Part shown: in pieces, positions 39,006-48,476 of the stretch | How the letters are laid out: each line of letters begins with the position of its first letter | How positions within the stretch are numbered: position 1 is the first letter of the stretch | DNA from: an uncultured Shewanella sp. | GTDB taxonomy: Bacteria > Pseudomonadota > Gammaproteobacteria > Enterobacterales > Shewanellaceae | DNA: 64,000 nucleotides | Direction: 5' to 3' | NCBI RefSeq assembly: GCF_947501665.1 | Contig: NZ_CANMWS010000002.1 | Span: 124,001 to 188,000 of the forward strand | Made by a program: the position numbers and the translations under genes | The notes under the pieces: generated by a model | The model's input: the letters and a program-made list of their open reading frames with translations, nothing else | What the model was told of the DNA's origin: nothing | Database searches by the model: none

Positions 39006-39691
39006 TAATCAAAAAATTGTCTACGATCTTTTCCCGCACTGTTTGAATTTACTTTATTAGGGTGCTTATACTCTCGCCAGTCAGCGACATGTTTACCTTT
39101 ATTGAGATGTGGAAAACTCAAATTTGAAAGCCTTTTTTCTTTATTTTCCAAACCAACTAACCTCTCATCTAAGCAGCAGGTTTCAATATCATCAGAGATC
39201 ACACCAATAAAATGCAATAACTCACCTAAACTACCTTGATGATCGATATTAATAATCAGTAAGTCATCACGATCAGCAAAGTAATCTATCACGGCTTTTT
39301 TATGAGTAAGATAGCAAGACTGTAAATGTTCAATACTAAAGGGATCACTTGTCGTTGAAAGTGAAAATACGTCATTAAAGCTGCGTTTCAATACAGGATT
39401 AAATACCCCTGTTTTTAAATCAAGATTAGTTCGCATTTTATTCAATAGCATTTGAATTGATGGGATCCATCCAGCAAATTCTCTGTCTAAATAAATAAAC
39501 TTAGAATCTGGAAATAACTTATCTAACTGCTTATAATCACTAAAACACGGCGCATCTGAAACAACATCTGCCAATTGAAAAGCTTGTTTAGTATAAGCCG
39601 TATGCGCAACTTTAAAATCATAATCTAACAAAGCTACGCTGATACTTGTCGTGCCTGTTCTCGGTAAACCAATAATAAAAACTTTATTCAT
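39002..39691 (-). CDS. Sulfotransferase-like P-loop protein
   Basis: A 229-residue protein that begins MNKVFIIGLPRTGTTSIS. GLPRTGTTS is the 5'-phosphosulfate-binding loop of sulfotransferases. LFPDSKFIYLDREF fits the second conserved region (strand, then Arg/Ser binding the 3'-phosphate). The end KGKHVADWREY resembles the Arg-rich C-terminal cofactor loop seen in the family. It would move sulfate from PAPS to an unknown acceptor. The ATG at 39691 is preferred over a TTG two codons upstream; the ribosome-binding site is weak. It stands alone downstream of the pfa operon, in the opposite direction. Confidence in the fold is good, in the reaction moderate. Confidence 0.7.
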   Translation of the reverse strand: MNKVFIIGLPRTGTTSISVALLDYDFKVAHTAYTKQAFQLADVVSDAPCFSDYKQLDKLFPDSKFIYLDREFAGWIPSIQMLLNKMRTNLDLKTGVFNPVLKRSFNDVFSLSTTSDPFSIEHLQSCYLTHKKAVIDYFADRDDLLIINIDHQGSLGELLHFIGVISDDIETCCLDERLVGLENKEKRLSNLSFPHLNKGKHVADWREYKHPNKVNSNSAGKDRRQFFDY

Positions 39692-39888
39692 AATCAATCA
39701 AAAAAACCAAATAAACCAGCAATACGAAAAACGCTAGTTTATCATTACTTAGCAGTAAATAAACCTTCTATGTAATAAGTGGTGTATGACGTATTTTTAT
39801 CGGTAAAAGCGTTAAAAACTCGACAGTTAAAGCAAGATGTTTTTCTCAAAATTTATTTGCTAAATACACTATTATTACCGAGTTCTTT

Positions 39889-40362
39889 CTACTCCACTCC
39901 TATAGCAATTTCAACTTCATTATCTGCTTTATAATATTCAAAGTCTGTTTTAAAAAGACGAACATGCTCACAATCATAAGCATTAAAATAACGCCACACT
40001 TCCCCCCATAACTGGATAATAGTATGAGGCATTTTTCCTTTTGCTGAAAAGATTAAATATTTTCCAGCTTCAATCGTCACACTTTGTTGTGTGTATTCTG
40101 TCTGGCTCAAAACGGGCTCCAACTGCTTCAAGTTAAGTCCATCAGCACAGGCAATCAGATCATACTCTCCACTAGCATCAGACTCATAAGCAGTATAAGC
40201 CCCATAGAGTTTAGGACTAGCAGCCAATAATGGCAGACAAATACGACTAAACTCATTCCATAAAGGTGCAACTTTTGCCGTTTTAGGCGTCAACTCAAAA
40301 ACATTCTTTGTTCTGACGCTCAAGCCTATAAGAGTAAAGGCATCAATATACTCAATTCTCAT
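39889..40362 (-). CDS. GyrI-like / AraC effector-binding domain protein
   Basis: A 157-residue stand-alone small-molecule-binding domain. It opens MRIEYIDAFTLIGLSVRTKN, a typical first strand of the GyrI-like (SOUL/AraC effector-binding) fold. The middle KLYGAYTAYESDASGEYDLIACA and QSVTIEAGKYLIFSAKGKMP give the repeated strand-helix pattern. The end LFKTDFEYYKADNEVEIAIGVE matches the closing DFExY...EIYIPI-type motif of this family. There is no DNA-binding domain. Related proteins bind hydrophobic cations or inhibit gyrase; the ligand here is unknown. The flanking genes do not suggest a pathway. Confidence 0.78.
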   Translation of the reverse strand: MRIEYIDAFTLIGLSVRTKNVFELTPKTAKVAPLWNEFSRICLPLLAASPKLYGAYTAYESDASGEYDLIACADGLNLKQLEPVLSQTEYTQQSVTIEAGKYLIFSAKGKMPHTIIQLWGEVWRYFNAYDCEHVRLFKTDFEYYKADNEVEIAIGVE

Positions 40363-40606
40363 TATCTAACCTTTTTCTATCAGGTAAAACAATGTATCAA
40401 TATCAATCACATCAATACTTCTTTATTATTGTAGATGAAAGACAAAAAAAGTCACAATAGCAAAAAAGCACTAAATCTGAACGCCACAAAATAGAAATTC
40501 TACGAAGCGATAAAAAATATCGAAATATAGAAATATAGAACATAAAAAAGTATAAGCGCACCTTTAATTTACACTATTACATTCGTAATCAAGAATACTG
40601 CACTGA

Positions 40607-41395
40607 TTAACAATGTTGCTGAAGCACTTGATGAAGCTGTTTACGAATAGTTGGCAAATCATTTTGAGTGATATTCAATGCTGTTTGAGCCTGATAACGT
40701 CGAATATATTGATTAACCAATCGGGTTAACCCGCTGTTCTTATAATCAAAGTCCAATTGTAATTGAAGACTATCATTATGTTGATGCATCACCAATTCTA
40801 ACTCATCAAATTGTTCACTAAAATAACCACTTTGTGCTTTACATTCAAATTCTTGAATGAATGGCATAGGAGATTGAGGTGATGAACATGCTTCACAAGC
40901 AACTTTTTTTATAACAAAACCTAAATGTTCCAACGCGTTAAAGACATTATTTTGTAATGAATTAGGTTCTATTGTTAATATAGAAGTATTCGACTTTCCT
41001 AATAAATAATCAACATCTAAACGAGGACTTACCCATATTTTATTTCGACCAAAACTTAATGGTGTCGATAAAGGCAAAGGAAAAGAAAATGGAATATATT
41101 TTACCTGTTTAGAGTCAGTCGAAAAACGAGTATTTAATTCAAAATGAGTAAGTTCATACTGTTTTTCAATTTGGCGTAAACATACTTTATGACCGCAATC
41201 ATATTCCTCTTCGGCCACATAGTTACTCCATATGGCTAATTCGATTTTATGCACCTGCTGAGGAAACCACCCTCCCATCACTTTAATGACACCCGATACC
41301 TCTTGCCCAGGCTGTAATGTATCATTATCAATAATGGCTTCAACGCTTGCTGCTCCAATCCCCAGTTTAGCAAGTGCTTTTATAAAAAATGACAT
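40607..41395 (-). CDS. Spo0M/SpoOM-family arrestin-like protein
   Basis: A 262-residue protein of the sporulation-control (Spo0M) family, which occurs in many non-sporulating bacteria. It begins MSFFIKALAKLGIGAASVEA, continues with DNDTLQPGQEVSGVIKVMGG and IELAIWSNYVAEEE, and then FSFPLPLSTPLSFGRNKIWV, giving an arrestin-like double beta-sandwich. The C-terminal part, with FVIKKVACEACSSPQSP and IQEFECKAQSGYFSEQFDEL, is typical too. AGGAG lies four bases before the ATG. In Bacillus Spo0M affects sporulation and cell-wall processes; in gammaproteobacteria the role is unknown. Confidence 0.82.
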   Translation of the reverse strand: MSFFIKALAKLGIGAASVEAIIDNDTLQPGQEVSGVIKVMGGWFPQQVHKIELAIWSNYVAEEEYDCGHKVCLRQIEKQYELTHFELNTRFSTDSKQVKYIPFSFPLPLSTPLSFGRNKIWVSPRLDVDYLLGKSNTSILTIEPNSLQNNVFNALEHLGFVIKKVACEACSSPQSPMPFIQEFECKAQSGYFSEQFDELELVMHQHNDSLQLQLDFDYKNSGLTRLVNQYIRRYQAQTALNITQNDLPTIRKQLHQVLQQHC

Positions 41396-41576
41396 AGGAC
41401 TCCTTCCTGTTTGTCATAAAAATAAGGCCCGAGGGTAACATGGCACTTTTATTTTTACCATTCAATCAATTAGAAAATTTATTGATAAATTATATTCGAT
41501 TGTAACCATCAAGCATTTTTGATGAACTAACGTTAAATGGTATAATAAAACAATGTAATCGATATTGGGGAAAGCC

Positions 41577-41810
41577 ATGGATACCACACCAGCAATACTC
41601 ACTCACTTATTCGATCAACTCGGCCTTATGAGCAGTGAAAAAGAAATTGAGCGCTTTATCGAATCCCACAGCCTAGATGATAATATTCATCTATATCAGG
41701 CTGACTTTTGGAGTGTAAGTCAGAGAAATTTTTTGCAAGAAGCACTAGAAGAAGATGCTCAATGGTCTGGTGCGACTGACTGCTTAGACACTTTGCTTCG
41801 TAAAAAATAG
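41577..41810 (+). CDS. DUF2789 family small protein
   Basis: A 77-residue cytoplasmic protein. The ATG at 41577 is chosen because a GGGGAAAG sequence directly precedes it; an upstream TTG lies within that site. MDTTPAILTHLFDQLGL and FIESHSLDDNIHLYQADFWS followed by QRNFLQEALEEDAQWS match DUF2789, a family of small acidic proteins common in marine gammaproteobacteria and of unknown function. It is a single-gene unit. A MITE-like element begins 15 bases after its stop codon. Confidence 0.8.
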   Translation: MDTTPAILTHLFDQLGLMSSEKEIERFIESHSLDDNIHLYQADFWSVSQRNFLQEALEEDAQWSGATDCLDTLLRKK

Positions 41811-41824
41811 ACGCCAATACCGAA

Positions 41825-41965
41825 AACCTAAACTTGGAATTATGAGAATTAAAGAATCAAGATAATTCATTTATCATCATTAAACTAATGATATTACAGT
41901 TATGCATTATTTTTATTTAGCTCAATCGCGCTATCAAACCATGCTACTTATCCCGAGTTCTGGTT
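41825..41965. mobile_element. MITE-like element, degenerate copy
   Basis: Ends are imperfect inverted repeats: AACCTAAACTTGGAATTATG at the left and, read inward from the right, AACCAGAACTCGGGATAAG. They match the ends of the larger copy at 46283-46512. The 141-base element encodes nothing. Its right end supplies the stop codon of the penicillin-acylase gene. Confidence 0.6.
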
Positions 41966-44321
41966 ACTGAGAAGATAAAATCAATTTATATTCTAATTGT
42001 TGAGGTAATAAGGGAGTATTATCATTATTAATATACGCCTCATAACCCGAACGATAAAATACGGATAATGGATGCCCAGATTGACCTCCAGGTAAAGTCA
42101 AAATAGCCCGACTTTCCTGCCCTGGCTGCACAATAAAACGCTCAGATGCACCAAAATGAGCTCTTTGCACAGCAGGCATAAAATCATCGCCAAAACCACT
42201 TGCACTCGGCATATCCAACAAAGGGCTTAAAAAAGGGAAAATACGACTAAAAGGATGTTGAATGTTCAATCGGTTGACTTGCCCCCACGTTAAATCAGAC
42301 AACTGATAACGCTCACTGTGCTTTTTGAGCAAATATTGCTTTGTCTCTTTGTAAACCAATAGACCAATATCATTCCAAGTTTCATCTTTAGGCAACCAAG
42401 ATAATGGTTTGACTGTCAGTAATTGCCAAGCTCCAGGCTCCAAATAGCGCTTTATGACACTTAAATCTTGCCCATAAGGTATAATTTTATTCTCAATGGG
42501 CGAAAAAAGTTGTGTTATAAATGCCTCTCTAAAACGGCTAACTAAAGTGTAACCGACCGAATCTTCACAAGCACAAGCTCGCCAAGCTCGAATAAATTCA
42601 ATATCAGCTTCAAATTCATTTGAATGCTCACTGAGTAAAGTTAACAAATATCTTTGCCAAGGAAGTAGAAAATGAGCCTGATTATCACGCTGTAATTGAT
42701 AAAAATCATCTTCACTAAATAACTCAGATGACATTAAACGCTCATATATCTGTACGTTTCGAGCCCCTAAAGCATACCCTCCATCACCTAAAAAATGATC
42801 ATCATCAACAGAAACAGCCCTTGCATTTGCCGTCCATAATCGTTCAATAGCCGGATTTTTTCGTTGAGGTAAATCCAAATAATCTTGTTGCCATAAGTCC
42901 AATTGATAATCTTCTACACGCATTGCAGTATTTTGTGGATTATTTCTTGAAGGAAAAGCGCCTGTAGGTTGCCAAGCTATGCTTCCTTTATCATCAACCA
43001 CTAACATATTTTGGATAGGTATTCCGATACTCGGCGCCAGCGCCATAGCCTCTTCTACACTTTGGACTTTTTCTAAACCGAGAAGATTAAAATTGACGGC
43101 ATAATCTTGATGAGCAACCCAAGAAAGTGCATACTTCTTTGACTCATTAATGGCAACATCATTGTCTTCCTTTTCATGTTGCTTTACCAAGTATTCCGTT
43201 GAAATAACAGGGCCGTATTGAGATAGTTCAAATTGATAATTAACGGTATCGTCACCTCGCACCTTAATCTGCTCAGTTTCCATTGTCACTGCTGTATTAT
43301 CTGATAATTCCACCCAATCTGCGGTATCTAAATAAGCATTAGTAAACCCCCAAGCAATATGACCATTACTGCCAACAATCACACCCGGTGTACCTGGTAA
43401 AGAAACCCCTGTTATTTGAATCAGCTGTTGAGTCACTTCATCAGGATAATTTAATTGCACTCGATACCAAATAATAGGCACACTCAAAGACAGATGCATG
43501 TCATTAGATAGCATTGCTTGCCCTGTCTGGGTTAAGTTTCCACTCACAGCCCAATTATTACTGCCCTTTTGCGGCAATTCAGTCATTCTATTAAAGGATG
43601 AACTCGACATATTTTGCACACTATTTGGTGCCAAAATAGGGATATTTTCTGCGATTAAAGGAATACGACTTAAATCAAGCGCTGCTTGAAATTGACTAGG
43701 TTGAATTAAAAAGTCCACCACCTCTTGATTAAAATGCTGTTTAATCAAAGTTAAAACTAAGTCTCTTTCTATGGTTTTAGATTGTAAATCAAGATACATA
43801 CTAAAAATAACCAATAAACTATCGGCCGCTTGCCAAAGTTGTGGCGTTGCTTTTAACAATAAATATTCAAAACTAGGCATAACCTGCTGCTTTAATGCGG
43901 CATTTACACCTTGAGCATATTTAAATAGAATGGATTTTTCTTCACTTGATAACCCCGATAAGATAGCCTTAGCTTTTGCCTTAAATTGATGTATTCTATT
44001 TCTTTTATCTAATTCAATACTTTTACTGCCAAATAATTCCGATAACTCTCCAGCTGCATTTCTTCTCAATAAATCCATTTGAAAAAAACGGTCTTGGCCA
44101 TGAGAAAACCCTAATGCATAAGATAAATCCAAACGGTTATTTCCACTGATAACCGCAGTCCCCAACCTATCCCTTTCTATCACTGTATCTTCATTTAATC
44201 CCGATATTGCAATAACTCCATCCAGTTGAGGTAAACTTAATCGTAAACAAGCATAGAGGCCCATGAATAAAATAAGCAGTACAAACAAGCCAACAAACAC
44301 GCTATATTTAAACCGTTTCAT
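41964..44321 (-). CDS. Penicillin acylase family protein (Ntn hydrolase)
   Basis: A 785-residue amidohydrolase made as a precursor that self-cleaves. The N terminus is a signal anchor (YSVFVGLFVLLILFMGLYACL). The alpha-subunit region has LSYALGFSHGQDRFFQMDLLRRNAAGELSE-type family sequence. KGSNNWAVSG holds Ser254, the expected N-terminal nucleophile of the beta subunit. LPGTPGVIVGSNGHIAWGFT follows, another family hallmark. Family members cleave penicillins or acyl-homoserine lactones (PvdQ, AiiC); which applies here cannot be told. I start at the third of three consecutive start codons, five bases after GGGAG. It is followed by MITE sequence and sits 33 bases downstream of the M20 gene, probably in one transcript. 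Confidence 0.87.
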   Translation of the reverse strand: MKRFKYSVFVGLFVLLILFMGLYACLRLSLPQLDGVIAISGLNEDTVIERDRLGTAVISGNNRLDLSYALGFSHGQDRFFQMDLLRRNAAGELSELFGSKSIELDKRNRIHQFKAKAKAILSGLSSEEKSILFKYAQGVNAALKQQVMPSFEYLLLKATPQLWQAADSLLVIFSMYLDLQSKTIERDLVLTLIKQHFNQEVVDFLIQPSQFQAALDLSRIPLIAENIPILAPNSVQNMSSSSFNRMTELPQKGSNNWAVSGNLTQTGQAMLSNDMHLSLSVPIIWYRVQLNYPDEVTQQLIQITGVSLPGTPGVIVGSNGHIAWGFTNAYLDTADWVELSDNTAVTMETEQIKVRGDDTVNYQFELSQYGPVISTEYLVKQHEKEDNDVAINESKKYALSWVAHQDYAVNFNLLGLEKVQSVEEAMALAPSIGIPIQNMLVVDDKGSIAWQPTGAFPSRNNPQNTAMRVEDYQLDLWQQDYLDLPQRKNPAIERLWTANARAVSVDDDHFLGDGGYALGARNVQIYERLMSSELFSEDDFYQLQRDNQAHFLLPWQRYLLTLLSEHSNEFEADIEFIRAWRACACEDSVGYTLVSRFREAFITQLFSPIENKIIPYGQDLSVIKRYLEPGAWQLLTVKPLSWLPKDETWNDIGLLVYKETKQYLLKKHSERYQLSDLTWGQVNRLNIQHPFSRIFPFLSPLLDMPSASGFGDDFMPAVQRAHFGASERFIVQPGQESRAILTLPGGQSGHPLSVFYRSGYEAYINNDNTPLLPQQLEYKLILSSQ

Positions 44322-44354
44322 CATCACTCCCTATGACAAATTATTTAAAAGAGG

Positions 44355-45701
44355 TTATTGATTAAAAAGCCCCAACGCACTCGCAGTCATTGCTCTTACT
44401 CCCGTGTGAATCGTCACAGGGTAATCCGGTGCAAATTGGCTAGAATGCAAAGAAGGCAGTGCTTCCTCCTCTGTTAAACTATTAGCATATTTTCCCTTAT
44501 TCACCGCCCCTAACCAAAAAAGAGAAATAGGTCTCTGTTCTGCTGTTTTACCATAAAGACCAAAATCTTCACCCGCCATAACAGCAGGTAGCTTAATTAC
44601 GTTGTCAGCCCCTAGCTCTGCCACAATGCTCTGTTTAATTTGCGCAGTTAATGCTGGATCATTATAGGTTGAGGGAATTCGTTCCTCTTCATGTACAATC
44701 AGTTCTGGCATCAAATGTTGCGGGATACCTGCACTTATCGCAATCCCTTTAACCATACGTTTTAACGCATCAATTTGTTGCAATCGTACTTGAGGGTTAT
44801 ATGAGCGTAAAGTGAGCGCCAGTTGAACTTCGTTAGGAATAATATTATGTTTAGTTCCACCTTGGATAGCACCAACTGTAATCACACTCGGTTCTAACGG
44901 TGATATCTCGCGGCTGCCAATAGTCTGCAAAGCCAATACCATTCTTGAAGCCAATACAATGGGATCGATGGTATCGTGTGGGTAAGCGCCATGACCGCCA
45001 ACACCTTTGATTTTAATATCCACTGAGTCAACATTCGCTAATGCATAACCCGAAGTAATCCCTACTTGCCCTGCAGGGAGCTCGGCATTGACATGTAGCG
45101 CCAAAATATAATCAGGTAAAGGGAAATTATTAAAAATCCCATCTGCTAACATAGCCTTCGCCCCACCACCGACTTCTTCAGCGGGTTGGGCAAGTAAAAC
45201 AAGCGTTCCCTGCCAATCTTGCTTATTCTTAATCAATTGCTCTGCAGTACCCAATAAACTCACCATATGGATATCGTGCCCGCAAGCATGCATCACTCCA
45301 ACCTCATTATTATCTTTATCTAATTGTATCACTTTGGATGCATAGGGTTTTTGTGTTTGCTCTTTCACTGGCAATGCATCAAGATCGGTACGAATAAGTA
45401 ATGTGGGACCTTCACCATTTTCATAAACCCCAACAACACCATGGCCACCAATATTGGAAGTAACATTTACACCCAATTCAACTAACGTGTTCGCCATCAC
45501 TTTTGCCGTCTGTTGCTCTTGATAAGAGAGTTCTGGAAATTGATGAAAATGCAGGTATAACTTCTCCAACCTTGGCATAGCCGTATCAATCGATAAGCTA
45601 AGAGGAGTTTCTCCCAATGGGTGATTTGAGGTAGGTTGAGCGGCAATACTAATACTGAATATTGACATATAAGTAAAAATAAAAAAGCCTTTCATAAACA
45701 C
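44355..45701 (-). CDS. Exported M20-family amidohydrolase
   Basis: A 448-residue metallo-amidohydrolase with a signal peptide (MKGFFIFTYMSIFSISIAAQ). HACGHDIHMVSLLG and LLAQPAEEVGGGAKAML carry metal ligands and the catalytic Glu. GVGGHGAYPHDTIDPI is the dimerisation-domain His motif of the M20D group (IAA-amino acid, hippurate and N-acyl-amino acid hydrolases). MAGEDFGLY is the last metal-ligand motif. It should release acids from N-acyl amino acids in the periplasm. Lying directly before the penicillin-acylase gene, it suggests an amide-degrading pair. The start may be the GTG at 45701 (GGAA five bases upstream) or the ATG two codons later. Confidence 0.88.
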   Translation of the reverse strand: MFMKGFFIFTYMSIFSISIAAQPTSNHPLGETPLSLSIDTAMPRLEKLYLHFHQFPELSYQEQQTAKVMANTLVELGVNVTSNIGGHGVVGVYENGEGPTLLIRTDLDALPVKEQTQKPYASKVIQLDKDNNEVGVMHACGHDIHMVSLLGTAEQLIKNKQDWQGTLVLLAQPAEEVGGGAKAMLADGIFNNFPLPDYILALHVNAELPAGQVGITSGYALANVDSVDIKIKGVGGHGAYPHDTIDPIVLASRMVLALQTIGSREISPLEPSVITVGAIQGGTKHNIIPNEVQLALTLRSYNPQVRLQQIDALKRMVKGIAISAGIPQHLMPELIVHEEERIPSTYNDPALTAQIKQSIVAELGADNVIKLPAVMAGEDFGLYGKTAEQRPISLFWLGAVNKGKYANSLTEEEALPSLHSSQFAPDYPVTIHTGVRAMTASALGLFNQ

Positions 45702-45802
45702 TAGCGTTCCGGCATTAAATCAACATTAATTTAACCTATCACACTCAATATGTTTAATAAATCCTCTTTGTGTATAAATCATAAGCAACAATAAGTAAAT
45801 GC

Positions 45803-46246
45803 CTAACTATTATCGGCATAAATAGGGACAGGGAAATGACGGCAAAAGCAGACTAAATGCGAGATGAGTCTGTCATATAAATCCTGATCAGTATACGGGA
45901 GCTCATCAGGGTAAACGCGACTATCCAGCTCAGTCGGCATTAAGAAGTTAGTTAATCGAATAAGATCTTCATCAATACTGGCTTGTGTATGACTATCATA
46001 AAGGCTTGCTTCAGCAGCCAGGCCTGACAAGAAAAAATGTCGTAGAAATAAAATTAACTCATCAAAACTAGCATTCCAGTTAAGGTTACCATTATTTTGT
46101 GCTTCCCAAGCCAATAATTCAATGGCACGCATGGCTTCTCCTTGCAGTGAAGCCGCTTTTCCCTCGCTAGGAACTAAATGCTCCCAAAGCCATAATTCAA
46201 CATCATACATATTACCAGACACATTAATTGTTAGCGGCTCTGCCAT
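45803..46246 (-). CDS. Hypothetical protein, acidic, 147 residues
   Basis: I do not recognise this protein. It begins MAEPLTINVSGNMYDVELWL and is predicted mainly helical, soluble and acidic. Notable pieces are LWEHLVPSEGKAASLQGEAMR, LRHFFLSGLAAEASLYDS and a C-terminal HLVCFCRHFPVPIY with a CFC pair near a His. There is no signal peptide or membrane segment. It lies upstream of the M20 and acylase genes in the same direction, with about 100 bases between, and a MITE-like element sits directly upstream, between it and the cyclase genes. The frame is well formed and the codon use resembles its neighbours, so it is probably a real gene. Confidence 0.65.
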   Translation of the reverse strand: MAEPLTINVSGNMYDVELWLWEHLVPSEGKAASLQGEAMRAIELLAWEAQNNGNLNWNASFDELILFLRHFFLSGLAAEASLYDSHTQASIDEDLIRLTNFLMPTELDSRVYPDELPYTDQDLYDRLISHLVCFCRHFPVPIYADNS

Positions 46247-46282
46247 ATTATCTTTTACACATTCAATGGATTGACCATATTT

Positions 46283-46512
46283 AACTTGAGCTCGGGATTA
46301 TGAGTGTCAAAGAACATTAGTAATCCATTTAAAGTCAACAAGTTAAATTCAATCCAGTTATTATTTATTGTTTAATTTGGCTAAATACCGCTATTTTTGT
46401 CTATATCAAGGCGGGATTTCGTGTCTAATAGTGGACTATTAATAGAAAACACAACATAGATAGGGGCAAAAATAGCGCTATTTAGCAGCGCTGCTTATCC
46501 CGAGTTCAGGTT
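46283..46512. mobile_element. MITE-like palindromic element
   Basis: The 230-base element has imperfect 22-base inverted ends: AACTTGAGCTCGGGATTATG at the left and AACCTGAACTCGGGATAAG read inward from the right. ATTT flanks it on both sides, a possible 4-bp target duplication. Inside, GGCTAAATACCGCTATTTTT is matched inverted by AAAAATAGCGCTATTTAGC, so most of the element can fold on itself. It encodes no protein. Confidence 0.72.
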
Positions 46513-46536
46513 ATTTAATATTACCACACGACATAC

Positions 46537-48444
46537 TTAACTATAAGATAATGTATCTGCTGATGGTTCAAGATGATTTTTTTGCGAAGATCCCATTAGC
46601 TCATCAGCCCGTTTCACTAACATATCTAATTGAAGATCAGGCTCCACTCCTTGAGTGACGCCAAAGCTAGCAGTAATTGAAAATTCATGGCCAGAGTAAT
46701 GGGTATCTAAGTTTTCAATCATTAAACGGCAGGTCGTGGCCACTTTCCAAGCCTGAGTTTCATTAAGTCCAGGCAGTAAGATCATAAACTCTTCCCCTCC
46801 CATTCGAACAAAAACATCGTCTTCTCTTAACTTACCAGTAATCTCATTGACAATTTTCTTTAATACCCAATCTCCAGTTCCATGACCAAAATGATCGTTA
46901 ATCGCTTTAAAATTATCAATATCGAAACTGACTAAACTAAATGGCTGCTGCACTTTTCGCGCCTGCTCATACAGTATTTTCCCCACATACTCTCCGGCGC
47001 TTCGATTGTAAATCCCTGTCAATGGATCGCTTTGAGCCAAAACGCGATAACGACGTTTTTGTTTTACACTCATCACGATCCAAATCATTAAAAACCCAAT
47101 ACTGCCCATTAATAAGGTCATCCATAAACGTATTTGTGTTTGCTTACGTTCAACCATTTCTTTCGCCATCAGATACTGTGCTTTTTCACGCTCTAATACA
47201 TCTAACTGTCGCTCACTGTTTAATAACTGCAGCTTAGCACTTTCAAAGACAGTTAATTCACCTTGAGTTGTTTGCCATTGAATTAAATAACGCTCCTCAT
47301 ACACTTGGCGATACAATAATGCCTGAGCAGTGTCACCTGACAATTCATATGTTTCGGCTAATAGTAAAGAGGCTTTAGTCATAAGATGATCTATTTTTAA
47401 TTCAATAGCTAAGTCATATGACTGCGAAGCATATTCTATTGCCGTATCAAATTTATCTTCTCGCTTGGCAATATCGGCAAGATGTGCATAAATAAAAGCA
47501 AGCTCACTGGTATTATCCTCTATCAATGCCATTTGATACGCTTTATCTATAGCCGCTGTTGCTAACAGTAAACGATTATCCAAAAGATACACTTCTGTAA
47601 GCGAGCGCAAGTTAATAGACATCGCTCCCTTATCTTCAGCTTGTTCACATTCATTAAAAGAATGACGAAACAATGACACTAAATATTCTCGCTGGCTCAA
47701 GTCATCAACGAGTAAATGAATTACCGCATTGGCATGAACCGTTGATATATAACAGCGGCGTATCGGTTTTTTCACTTTCTCTAAAGTCGAAAATAATTTA
47801 TCTGTATATTGCCCAGCAGCCTGATAGCGTGTCATTCGAGTCAGCATTTCTACCATTAACATATACACATAAGCTTCATCATTAGCATCATTGACTTGGG
47901 CAAGAAATGGCACAATTTGATTTAACACTTTAAGCGTACTTTCCACGTCGTATGAATCGGAATAAACGCCTGCTAATAACAAAAGTAAATCGACGTGTTG
48001 TTCTATAAAAAGTGTAGAGGGCGGAGTCTTTAGATAACGTTGCAACAAGTTTTCTGCCGCCTCCATATTTCCTGCCATAGCCCAAGACTGAGCTTTTAAT
48101 TGCACAAGGCGATATTGTAACGCTCTAGGCATACGAGAAAGCAGAGGTAATAGAGCATCTGTTTCAACCACTATGCGAGCCTGCTCTGTTAAACGAACGG
48201 CTTCCAATTGAGTTATTTGAGCTTCAATGCGCTTAACATCAAGATTGTTAAGTGAAAGCTCATTATTCGTAGCCACTTGCTTGATTTCAACATTTGAATG
48301 AGTAGTCAAGTTCTTCTGTTCTATCGGCTCGGCATAGGCCCGCTCCACAGATAAACAAAACATACCACAAATAAAATACGCAAAAAAAGATCCACGGTTC
48401 CTAAAGTAATGCCTAACGAATATTGCTATATTTATCTGACCCAT
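46537..48444 (-). CDS. TPR-GGDEF diguanylate cyclase, third of three paralogues
   Basis: A 635-residue membrane protein. A signal or anchor segment (FFAYFICGMFCLSVERAYA) precedes a helical region of TPR-type repeats (about 60-370), for example LAFIYAHLADIAKREDKFDTA-like units, predicted periplasmic. A membrane helix (about 430-455, LWMTLLMGSIGFLMIWIVMSV) leads into a GGDEF domain with DPLTGIYNRSAGEY and the intact active site RMGGEEF, so cyclic-di-GMP synthesis is expected. A single lane of coiled coil connects them. It shares order, length and many residues with the next two genes, clearly tandem duplicates. It starts 32 bases after the previous gene's stop. Confidence 0.88.
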   Translation of the reverse strand: MGQINIAIFVRHYFRNRGSFFAYFICGMFCLSVERAYAEPIEQKNLTTHSNVEIKQVATNNELSLNNLDVKRIEAQITQLEAVRLTEQARIVVETDALLPLLSRMPRALQYRLVQLKAQSWAMAGNMEAAENLLQRYLKTPPSTLFIEQHVDLLLLLAGVYSDSYDVESTLKVLNQIVPFLAQVNDANDEAYVYMLMVEMLTRMTRYQAAGQYTDKLFSTLEKVKKPIRRCYISTVHANAVIHLLVDDLSQREYLVSLFRHSFNECEQAEDKGAMSINLRSLTEVYLLDNRLLLATAAIDKAYQMALIEDNTSELAFIYAHLADIAKREDKFDTAIEYASQSYDLAIELKIDHLMTKASLLLAETYELSGDTAQALLYRQVYEERYLIQWQTTQGELTVFESAKLQLLNSERQLDVLEREKAQYLMAKEMVERKQTQIRLWMTLLMGSIGFLMIWIVMSVKQKRRYRVLAQSDPLTGIYNRSAGEYVGKILYEQARKVQQPFSLVSFDIDNFKAINDHFGHGTGDWVLKKIVNEITGKLREDDVFVRMGGEEFMILLPGLNETQAWKVATTCRLMIENLDTHYSGHEFSITASFGVTQGVEPDLQLDMLVKRADELMGSSQKNHLEPSADTLSYS

Positions 48445-48476
48445 TGATCGCCAACTTTATTTACATCCAAGCTAAA

